Source: an uncultured Archangium sp.
GTDB taxonomy: Bacteria > Myxococcota > Myxococcia > Myxococcales > Myxococcaceae
Assembly: GCA_946479335.1 (NCBI GenBank)
Contig: CAMLFP010000095.1
Location: 1 to 15,681 of the forward strand
Direction: 5' to 3'
Length of the DNA stretch: 15,681 nt
Positions 1-8,301 of the stretch are shown in pieces. The translations under genes and the position numbers were made by a program. The notes under the pieces were generated by a model. That model did not search any database and had not been told where the DNA came from. It saw only the letters and a program-made list of their open reading frames with translations. Numbering within the stretch: the stretch's first letter is position 1; each line of letters begins with the position of its first letter.

Positions 1-707
1 TACGAGACGAACAGTCGTCTTCGGAGCGCGTCGAGTTCTTCCTTCGTCTCCGGGAACTCGACGTCTTCGCCGAACTTCGCCGCGAGGTTGTGGGTGACGT
101 GGAGCAGCGCGATGCCGAACATCGACGTCAGCAGGTATTCCTGCGTGAAGAGCAGGCGGGCGAGGTGACGCACGTCTTCGACCGCTTCGGCAAAGTGGCC
201 ACTCGCGTGCGCCTTCACGAGGTGGATTTTGGAGAGGCGCTGAAGCACCAGCAGGTCAGGGAGTGCGTCGTCGGCGCGTGGCCCGGGAGGCAAGGTCGCG
301 CGCCGCCCTGCGGCGAGACTCCAGCGGCCGAAGCGCCGCAGCTCGGTGAGCACCGACGTGTCGCAGTCGACAAGCTTCTCGACTGAGATTTCTGCGTCCC
401 TCCCGGCGTACTCGAGGAGCGTCTGTGCGCAGTGTTCGGGCAGCAGTGGGTTCTCCGACGCGTGACCGGTGACATCGAGGCGGTCGTTCAGCAGCGGCCC
501 GGCGTCGTCGCCGTCCGGGCGCGCGAAGAGGGGTGACTCGAAGAGGCCTCCGACCGTGCCATCGAGAAGCGCCAGCATGCGCGGGACCTCGCGCGCGGCG
601 ACCTCGCGCTTGTGTCTGATGCGGTGATTCGCTTCGAGGAAGAACCACGCGACGCACACCAGCGGCACGCCGAGCACCACCGCCAACACCACCAGCCACC
701 GCCGCAT
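1..707 (-). CDS. Membrane-anchored protein of unknown function (C-terminus beyond window)
   Basis: This reading frame is open from an ATG at 705-707 to the window edge, giving about 235 residues with no stop. I do not recognise a family. The N-terminus begins MRRWLVVLAVVLGVPLVCVAWFF: two arginines, then about 20 hydrophobic residues without a clear cleavage site or lipobox, so a signal anchor with the remainder outside the cytoplasm is likely. The rest is soluble-looking and rich in Leu, Ala, Arg and His, with a few cysteines. A GGGAG sequence lies about 6-9 bases upstream of the ATG and supports this start. The gene follows acnA on the same strand but is separated from it by a hairpin terminator whose T-run ends about 15 bases before the ATG, so it may need its own promoter or depend on read-through. 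Other frames here encode arginine-rich, low-quality translations, which makes this frame the best choice. Function unknown. Confidence 0.72.
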   Translation of the reverse strand, partial: MRRWLVVLAVVLGVPLVCVAWFFLEANHRIRHKREVAAREVPRMLALLDGTVGGLFESPLFARPDGDDAGPLLNDRLDVTGHASENPLLPEHCAQTLLEYAGRDAEISVEKLVDCDTSVLTELRRFGRWSLAAGRRATLPPGPRADDALPDLLVLQRLSKIHLVKAHASGHFAEAVEDVRHLARLLFTQEYLLTSMFGIALLHVTHNLAAKFGEDVEFPETKEELDALRRRLFVS

Positions 708-722
708 CAGTCGCTCCCGCGC

Positions 723-760
723 AAAAGAAGAAGGGCGCCCTCCGTGAAGAAGGCGCCCTC
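723..760 (-). terminator. Rho-independent terminator downstream of acnA
   Basis: Read on the minus strand, GAGGGCGCC (plus 752-760) pairs with GGCGCCCTT (plus 731-739) to give a 9-bp stem with one G-U pair. The loop is about 12 bases, and a T-rich tract (CTTCTTCTTTT) follows. It lies 25 bases after the acnA stop codon, which is the expected place for transcript termination. Confidence 0.7.
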
Positions 761-784
761 GTTCAAATCACATTCTGCGGAGCC

Positions 785-3469
<2,685 letters not shown>

Positions 3470-3513
3470 GGCGAGGAGCGTTATTCGCCTAAGGCCACCC
3501 GTACGCAACGGTT

Positions 3514-5052
3514 TTAGAGTTCCATGTCCTCCCGCTCGGCTTCCGCGCGGCGCGGGCAGTAGTGACCCCTGGTGGGGAAGTAGTCTTTGACGTGGTCGAG
3601 CGTCAGGCGCGCCTCATCGTAGTGGGCGAGGTTGAACGCCGAGCGCGCCTTGCGCAGCAGCTCGCGGCAGGTGCGGTCGAGCTCGCGCTTCGACTCCTTC
3701 ATCTTGTCGCGCGCCAGCGCGTAGGTCGCCGGCCGCACGTTCTCGGGGATGGTCTCGAGCATCAGCCAGGCCTCGCGGTACGCGTGGTACGCGTCCCACC
3801 GGTTGGAGGCGCCGATGTCGCGCTGGGTCCACTCCGTGTCGGCGCGCTTGAGCTGCTCCTCGGCCTTGATCTTCAGCGAGTCGGCGTCGCCCTCGGGCAG
3901 CACGGCCATCTCCAGCCACAGGTTCCAGATGCGCCAGGTGTTCTGCTCCGGCGGGTTCTTGGTGTTGTCGAAGGTGACGGTGTTCAGCTCGCCGCGGTGC
4001 ACCACCGTGGCGGGGATGAGGCGCTCGAGATCGACCTCGTCGGAGTCGAGCGTGTCGGGCGGCACCGTGCCGACGTCGACGCCGTTGCACGACACCGTCA
4101 CCTCGTCGGCGGAGTTGATGTCCTTCGCCTGGAAGTGGACGATGACCACCATGTCGACCGGCGACTTCACCTCGAAGTCGAAGCTCTTCTCGTCGGCGTG
4201 CTCGAACATCACGCCCTCACCGAGGCCGAACGAGTAGGGCACCGTCTCCGTCGAGAGCTCCGTGGGCTCCTTGGGCTTGGGCTTGGCGTCGGCGGGGAGG
4301 AGCACCGCGACCATGCCGCCCAGCAACCCCAGCCCCAGCACCGCGGCGACGCCCATCGCGAGGTTGCGCTGCGCGCCCGAGGCCTCCGCCCACCACAGCT
4401 TGGCGCGCCCCAGCGGCCCTTCGCGCATGTAGCGCGCGCGGTCGGCCGCCGAGAGCCCACCTGCGGCGGGGCGTGAACCGGAGCTCCGGGTGATGCCGCG
4501 AGGCGCCGACGGCTGCGGCTTGAGCCCCGAGGGGCGCGAGGTGCGGCGCGCGGGCGCATCGGCTGACGGGCGCGGGCCCTTGAGCGTCGGCAGCATCTGG
4601 GTGCCGCGGCGGCCCATCTCCGAGACCTCGTCGCGCGACGCGTCTTTCGAGAGGCCCACCACGCCCTTGTTGCGCGACTTCTTCAGCTCGGCGATCGACA
4701 CCACGCGGGTGTGCGCGCCGCCCTCCACGGCGTTGGGCTCGGTGTCGGTGGGCTCGATCTCCACCGGCTTGAAGTTGAAGCTCACCGGCCCCAGCGAGAT
4801 GGCGTCGCCGCTCTTGAGCGCCAGCCGCCCGGAGATGGTCTCACCGTTGACGCGCGTGCCGTTCGAGGAGCCGAGGTCTTCGATGAAGAAGCTGCCTTTT
4901 TCTTCGGAGATCTGCGCGTGCTTCCGCGAGACCCCCGTCTCGTAGAGGATCACGTCGCACTCGTTGGTGCGGCCGATCAGCACGGAGGCCTGGTCGAATT
5001 CGAACTCCCGGCCTGCTTCTTTGCCCTCGGCGATGACGAGCTGAAAACCCAT
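3514..5052 (-). CDS. FHA-domain membrane protein with extracytoplasmic C-terminal region
   Basis: This is a 512-residue protein. An N-terminal forkhead-associated domain (about 4-97), which normally binds phosphothreonine, carries the conserved signature: IGR (R28), VSRKH (41-45) and SSNGTRVNG (62-70). Residues 100-225 form a basic, Pro/Ser/Arg-rich and probably disordered linker that includes several threonines (HTRVV, GTQMLP). A single transmembrane segment lies at about 230-253. The remaining roughly 255 residues should lie outside the cytoplasm: a beta-rich domain (about 270-390), then a charged helical region (about 390-512) that may be TPR-like. The architecture suggests a sensor or scaffold linking Ser/Thr kinase signalling to the envelope, which is inference. 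The start is the ATG at 5050-5052, where FHA homology begins; an upstream extension in the same frame is arginine-rich antisense-type sequence. The gap after the PafC-like gene is only 4 bases with no Shine-Dalgarno of its own, so translational coupling is likely. Confidence 0.92.
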   Translation of the reverse strand: MGFQLVIAEGKEAGREFEFDQASVLIGRTNECDVILYETGVSRKHAQISEEKGSFFIEDLGSSNGTRVNGETISGRLALKSGDAISLGPVSFNFKPVEIEPTDTEPNAVEGGAHTRVVSIAELKKSRNKGVVGLSKDASRDEVSEMGRRGTQMLPTLKGPRPSADAPARRTSRPSGLKPQPSAPRGITRSSGSRPAAGGLSAADRARYMREGPLGRAKLWWAEASGAQRNLAMGVAAVLGLGLLGGMVAVLLPADAKPKPKEPTELSTETVPYSFGLGEGVMFEHADEKSFDFEVKSPVDMVVIVHFQAKDINSADEVTVSCNGVDVGTVPPDTLDSDEVDLERLIPATVVHRGELNTVTFDNTKNPPEQNTWRIWNLWLEMAVLPEGDADSLKIKAEEQLKRADTEWTQRDIGASNRWDAYHAYREAWLMLETIPENVRPATYALARDKMKESKRELDRTCRELLRKARSAFNLAHYDEARLTLDHVKDYFPTRGHYCPRRAEAEREDMEL

Positions 5053-5056
5053 TCGG

Positions 5057-5995
5057 TCAGAGTGACTGTAGTGATGCGCGCGCGGCCTCGGCAACCGCGC
5101 TTTTTGCCCATTCGGGTTCAAGCACCGTCGCGCCGCCGCCAAACGACAGCACCCAGCGCGCCAGCCACGCGCGCGAATCGCCCGGCACGGAGACGACCAG
5201 GCTGCCGTCGGGCTGCGGTTGCGCGCTGTCACCGAAGCGTTCCTTCTGCCACGCGGCGAGCCGCGGCTCGAAGCGCACGCGCACCGATTGCTCCGCGGCG
5301 GAGAAGCCCGGGCGCGGCGGCAGCTCCGTGGCGTCGAAGCGCGCGTCGGTGACCGAGAGCGCATCGAGGCGGTCGACGCGGAAGAGGCGCGGGCCATTGC
5401 GCGTCAGACAGAACGCCGACAGGTACCACTGGCCGCGGTGGCTGAAGAGCTCCAGCGGGCGCGCGCGCCGGTGTTCAGCGCCGCCGTGGCTCAGGGCGCG
5501 GTACTCGAACTCGATCTCCAGGCGCTCGCTGACGGCGCGGGTCAGCGAGGTCACGGTGTCGGGCGCCGACGCTGCGATGTCGAGCTGCCGGGTGAGGCTC
5601 GCGTAGCGCTGCGCGGCCTGCGGCGGGAGCACCGCTTCGAGCCGTTGCAGCGCGTGCGCGAGGGCGCCTCCTTCGGCGGGCTTGAGCAGCGCGGCCGCGG
5701 CGGCGAGCGCCACCCCTTCGGCGGCGGTGAGGCGCGGCGGCGCGCTCAGGCGCTGGTCGAGCTCGATGAAGACCTCGTCGTCTTCGACATACACGTCGAT
5801 GTAGTCGCCGGGGTCGAAGGGCGGGCGGCCCACCATGGTGAGGAGGTCCAGCTCCTCCAGCAGCTCGGCGCGCGTGAGGCCGGCGGCGCGCGCCACGTCG
5901 TCGACCTTCTGGCCCTGGTTGCGCGAGATGTACGGCACGAGGAACAACAGTCTGCGGAGGCGCTCGTGCGCCTGCGTGCGGCCGCCTTCGATCAT
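5057..5995 (-). CDS. WYL-domain transcriptional regulator, PafC-like
   Basis: A 312-residue protein. An N-terminal winged helix (about 10-55, LFLVPYISRNQG...LLEELDLL) is followed by a PafC-typical segment in which PGDYIDVYVEDDEV is read (62-75) and PRLTAAEGVAL (87-97). The WYL domain (about 148-215) carries the eponymous W190-Y191-L192 and the RLFRVDRL motif (203-210); a C-terminal WCX-like region spans about 235-312. In actinobacteria PafC pairs with PafB as a DNA-damage-responsive transcription activator, and WYL domains are thought to sense nucleic-acid or nucleotide ligands. The preceding gene looks like the PafB partner, so a heterodimer is inferred. The ATG at 5993-5995 has a strong purine-rich GGGGAGAGGG about 5 bases upstream, supplied by a palindromic repeat. 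The stop lies 4 bases before the FHA gene, which suggests co-expression. No proteasome or Pup-ligase gene is nearby, unlike the actinobacterial locus. Confidence 0.9.
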   Translation of the reverse strand: MIEGGRTQAHERLRRLLFLVPYISRNQGQKVDDVARAAGLTRAELLEELDLLTMVGRPPFDPGDYIDVYVEDDEVFIELDQRLSAPPRLTAAEGVALAAAAALLKPAEGGALAHALQRLEAVLPPQAAQRYASLTRQLDIAASAPDTVTSLTRAVSERLEIEFEYRALSHGGAEHRRARPLELFSHRGQWYLSAFCLTRNGPRLFRVDRLDALSVTDARFDATELPPRPGFSAAEQSVRVRFEPRLAAWQKERFGDSAQPQPDGSLVVSVPGDSRAWLARWVLSFGGGATVLEPEWAKSAVAEAARASLQSL

Positions 5996-6000
5996 GACTT

Positions 6001-6045
6001 CCCTCTCCCCTGGGGAGCGGGGCTCGCGAAGCGAGCGGTGAGGGG
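6001..6045. repeat. Compound palindromic intergenic repeat between the two WYL genes
   Basis: The 45-base stretch folds on itself in three ways. CTCCCC (6005-6010) pairs with GGGGAG (6012-6017) around a single base. GCTCGC (6022-6027) pairs with GCGAGC (6031-6036) around GAA. An outer CCCTC (6001-6005) pairs with GAGGG (6040-6044). The result resembles a three-way junction and is typical of dispersed REP/MITE-like palindromes found between genes in GC-rich proteobacteria and myxobacteria. It fills nearly all of the 55-base gap and provides the Shine-Dalgarno of the PafC-like gene. Only one copy is seen in this window, so membership of a repeat family is inferred. Confidence 0.6.
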
Positions 6046-6050
6046 CTTCG

Positions 6051-7037
6051 TCATGCGTTCACCTCGTGTGCAGAAAGAACCCGCTGGGCCAGCTCGCGCG
6101 CGCGCTGCGTGGCCTCGGGTGGAGCGACGATGCGCGCCTGCGCGCCGAGCGACAGCGCGTAGGTGGCGAGGCCGTCGAGGTCGGTGGCGGTGACCTTCAC
6201 GCGCGCTTCCTCGGGGTGCTGCGTCGCGGGCACGCCGAAGAGCTTCGAGGCGAGCGGCGCGAGATCTCCACGCAGCGAGAGCTCGACCTCCAGCGGCGCG
6301 TGGAACTGGTGCTGCCACGGCCACGTCGCGACCCACGCGTCGACGCGGAAGTCGGCGGGCACCTCGAAGTCGGGCGCGCGCGGGCTCTTCGTGTTCGGCA
6401 CCAGCCGGCGGATGCGGTGCACGTGGAAGGTGCGGATCGCGCCGCGCAGGTGGCACCAGCCGACGAGGCTCCACACGCCGCGCCGGAGCGCGAGGCCGTA
6501 CGGGTCTACCTTGCGCGTCGTCGCCTCGCCGCGGTGCGGAGAGAAGTAGTCGAGCTCCACCGACTTGCGCGCGGTGATGGCGTCCCACAGCACGTCGAGG
6601 CGGCCCGCGAGCTGCGAGGTGTCGCCGAGGTCCAGGCGCACCGCGGGCGCGGGCAGCGGGCCGTCGGCGAAGAAGCCCACCTTGCGCAGCGCGTGGGCGA
6701 GGTCTTGCCGCCCGGGGAAGGCGCCCGACGCCAGCACCGCCGAGCCGGCGGCGTACAGCACCGCGAGCTCGTCGGCGGAGAGCCCCAGCTCCGGGAGGTA
6801 ATAGGCCTCCTTGTTGGTGACGTAGCCCGCGGGCTTGTCGTCGACGGCGTTGACGAAGGTGATGGGCACGCCGAGCTCGAGGAGCTCCTGCTTGTCGCGC
6901 TCCCACTTGCGCTGCGAGTTCTCGCGCGGGCCGCCGTATTCCTCGGGGAACGCCTCGCGGAGCTCCTCCATGGTGATCGGGTCTTTCGCGTCGAGGAAGA
7001 GCGCGACGAGATCGAGGAGGCGTTCGGTGCGGTCCAC
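6051..7037 (-). CDS. WYL-domain transcriptional regulator, PafB-like
   Basis: A 328-residue protein. The N-terminal winged helix begins DRTERLLDLVALFLDAKDPI and continues to KWERDKQELLELGVPI (44-59), which is the pattern of PafB (xxRDKEELRELGIP). Next comes GYVTNKEAYYLPELGLSADEL (71-91), again typical of PafB. The WYL domain is at about 148-215; the name motif is degenerate, W189-S190-L191, and the conserved IRTFHVHRIRRL block is at 201-212. The C-terminal WCX-like region is about 245-325. The likely role is as partner of the next gene in a heterodimeric DNA-binding activator. The start is a GTG (7035-7037) with only a weak GGCGGC upstream; no better start is nearby. It is the first gene of the minus-strand run and diverges from the DUF559 gene across a 346-base gap, so it may also control that gene. 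Assignment to the WYL family is firm; PafB orthology is inferred from pattern. Confidence 0.9.
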   Translation of the reverse strand: MDRTERLLDLVALFLDAKDPITMEELREAFPEEYGGPRENSQRKWERDKQELLELGVPITFVNAVDDKPAGYVTNKEAYYLPELGLSADELAVLYAAGSAVLASGAFPGRQDLAHALRKVGFFADGPLPAPAVRLDLGDTSQLAGRLDVLWDAITARKSVELDYFSPHRGEATTRKVDPYGLALRRGVWSLVGWCHLRGAIRTFHVHRIRRLVPNTKSPRAPDFEVPADFRVDAWVATWPWQHQFHAPLEVELSLRGDLAPLASKLFGVPATQHPEEARVKVTATDLDGLATYALSLGAQARIVAPPEATQRARELAQRVLSAHEVNA

Positions 7038-7150
7038 GCCGCCGCTTTACCGCGAAGCGACCGGAAGGCGCGCTTTCTCAAAAGGGGGGCGGTGGGGTCG
7101 GGTTTTCGCCTCGCTCGTCGCGTACGTGCCCCTCGGCTTCGGGCGAGGGT

Positions 7151-7166
7151 CGTCACACTGGTGACG
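7151..7166. promoter_or_regulatory. Inverted repeat CGTCAC-N4-GTGACG
   Basis: A perfect 6-bp dyad, CGTCACACTGGTGACG, lies 114 bases upstream of the PafB-like start and about 218 bases upstream of the DUF559 start. Non-coding location and symmetry suggest a dimeric regulator site. The binding protein is unknown. Confidence 0.35.
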
Positions 7167-7200
7167 GCCGCGTCGGGAGGTGGCGGCTCGATTGGGGGAA

Positions 7201-7221
7201 AAGTTGCGCTGGCCGCAACTT
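7201..7221. promoter_or_regulatory. Perfect inverted repeat AAGTTGCG-N5-CGCAACTT
   Basis: Eight-bp perfect arms (7201-7208 and 7214-7221) flank CTGGC in the middle of the divergent intergenic region. Arm length and spacing fit an operator for a homodimeric winged-helix or helix-turn-helix protein. There is no T-run, so a terminator is unlikely. A WYL protein or the AbiEi-type DNA-binding domain of the neighbour could bind here (inference). Confidence 0.45.
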
Positions 7222-7340
7222 CTGTCCCAACCGAGGTTGCATCAGCTTGGCAGCCCTGCGCTCGAGGAGAGGGGCCGGTCGAGTGGTGCGCTTGCGCCGG
7301 AATTCCTGAACACGTGCCTGCCTCACGGCTGGTCGGTCAC

Positions 7341-7363
7341 TTGTCGGACCCCTTCGGTACAAG
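7341..7363 (+). promoter_or_regulatory. RecA-NDp (PafBC-type) promoter-like element for the DUF559 gene
   Basis: The sequence reads TTGTCGGAC (7341-7349), eight bases, then TACAAG (7358-7363). The actinobacterial DNA-damage promoter consensus recalled from the literature is TTGTCRGTG-N8-TAnnnT. Seven of nine upstream positions match, the spacing is exact, and the first two -10 bases match; the last -10 base is G instead of T. Transcription would start near 7370, about 14 bases before the GTG start at 7384. The adjacent divergent genes encode PafB- and PafC-like proteins. No copy with both halves was found elsewhere in the window by eye. Confidence 0.45.
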
Positions 7364-7383
7364 GCGCGCCGTGGGGGTGCGGC

Positions 7384-8301
7384 GTGCTTGAAGCAGAAGA
7401 AGCGTGTTCGAGGATCGCAGCGCGACAGCACGGGCTCGTTACCGGTGAGCAGGCGCGCGCCGCGGGGTTTTCGAAGTTCATGATTGCCCGCCGGGTTGCC
7501 GCAGGAGTGTGGTCGCGTGTGTTGCCAGCGGTCTTCCGGCTCGGAGGCGCGGCGAGGACCCACGCGCAGCGTCTGCAGGCCGCGGCGCTGTGGGCGGGCG
7601 ACGACGGTGTGCTCTCCCACGGCGCGGCAGCGGTGGTGTGGGGCTTCGACGTGTTCCGCGAAGCACCACCGGAGTTGACGATGACCTGCGATCGCCGGCT
7701 CGACGGCGTGCTGCGCGTACATCGTGTCGATTCGTTGGCGCGCGCCGAGATCGTCACGCGTCGCGGCCTGCGCATCACCTCGATGACGCGCACGCTGCTC
7801 GACGTGGCGGCGGCCGGTGACGACCGCACCACACGTGCCTGCCTCAACGAAGCGCTTCGGCGCCGCTGGCTGACCGTCGAGACGCTGCGGCGGTTGGTCG
7901 CCGATGCGCAGGGGGCGCGAGGCGTCGAAGTGCTCCGCGAACTCCTGCGCGAGTTGGAAGGCGGCGATGGCCCGACGGAGAGCCAGCTGGAAGACGCGGT
8001 CGTTGAAGCGCTCATCTGGGAGGGACTCCCGCGCCCGCGGCGCCAGTGCGCGGTGGTGGTTGACGGCCGCGTGCGCCGGCTCGACTTCCAGTTCGCAGGA
8101 ACGCCCGTCGTATTGGAGGCCGACGGCTTTGCCTGGCACTCGACGTCGCGTTCGTTCGAGGAGGATCGGGCTCGGCACAACGCGCTGACGGCGCGCGGCT
8201 TCATCGTCATCTGCTGGACGTGGGCCGCGCTTCATCAGCACCCGGAACGACTCACGCGTCAGTTGCGCGAGGTGCTGGCGCGCTTCATGGCGCTGGCTTG
8301 A
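7384..8301 (+). CDS. AbiEi-type winged-helix / DUF559 (Vsr-like nuclease fold) protein
   Basis: A 305-residue protein. The N-terminus (about 7-50: SRIAARQHGLVTGEQARAAG, then ARRVAAGVW and VFRLGG) matches the winged-helix domain of AbiEi-family type IV antitoxins. The C-terminus (about 199-300) is a DUF559 domain, a relative of Vsr/PD-(D/E)XK nucleases, with candidate catalytic residues E199 (ESQLED), D234 (RRLDFQF), E245 and D247 (VLEADGFAWH), W251-H252, then EEDRARHNALTARGF. The usual arginine of the final RxTW motif is cysteine here (ICWTW). Such proteins are common in actinobacteria and poorly characterised; a DNA-binding nuclease or regulator is inferred. The start is GTG 7384-7386 with GGGGGTG upstream; earlier in-frame codons lie in non-coding DNA. 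No toxin partner (AbiEii) is adjacent. Its last 17 bases overlap the convergent aminotransferase gene, and a RecA-NDp-like promoter precedes it. Confidence 0.88.
   Translation: MLEAEEACSRIAARQHGLVTGEQARAAGFSKFMIARRVAAGVWSRVLPAVFRLGGAARTHAQRLQAAALWAGDDGVLSHGAAAVVWGFDVFREAPPELTMTCDRRLDGVLRVHRVDSLARAEIVTRRGLRITSMTRTLLDVAAAGDDRTTRACLNEALRRRWLTVETLRRLVADAQGARGVEVLRELLRELEGGDGPTESQLEDAVVEALIWEGLPRPRRQCAVVVDGRVRRLDFQFAGTPVVLEADGFAWHSTSRSFEEDRARHNALTARGFIVICWTWAALHQHPERLTRQLREVLARFMALA

Larger units (their letters stand above)
7038..7383. other. Divergent intergenic region between PafB-like and DUF559 genes
   Basis: This 346-base region has no convincing gene. Plus-strand frames through it are low-quality, and the longest merely extends the DUF559 frame upstream. 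It must hold promoters for both divergent genes. Three elements stand out and are listed separately: inverted repeats at 7151-7166 and 7201-7221, and a RecA-NDp-like promoter at 7341-7363. On the minus strand, TTGAGA (rc of 7074-7079) could be a -35 hexamer for the PafB-like gene, but no -10 box at proper spacing is visible. Confidence 0.6.

Noticed and set aside
3470..3513. Sigma-70-type promoter for acnA (TTGCGT-N17-AATAAC on the minus strand)
   Set aside because: Only 3 of 6 and 4 of 6 consensus matches, and transcription would start almost on the ATG; too weak to call.
5053..5397. N-terminal extension of the FHA protein upstream of 5052
   Set aside because: The added 115 residues are Arg/Ser-rich and overlap the PafC-like gene in another frame; FHA homology starts at the ATG at 5052.
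5057..7037. Proteasome/Pup locus suggested by the PafB- and PafC-like genes
   Set aside because: No Pup, Pup ligase, Dop, Mpa or proteasome subunit gene is present; only the WYL regulators resemble that locus.
7180..7383. N-terminal extension of the DUF559 protein to an upstream start
   Set aside because: The 68 added residues show no homology, cross the promoter-like element and both would be read through non-coding sequence; the AbiEi domain begins just after GTG 7384.
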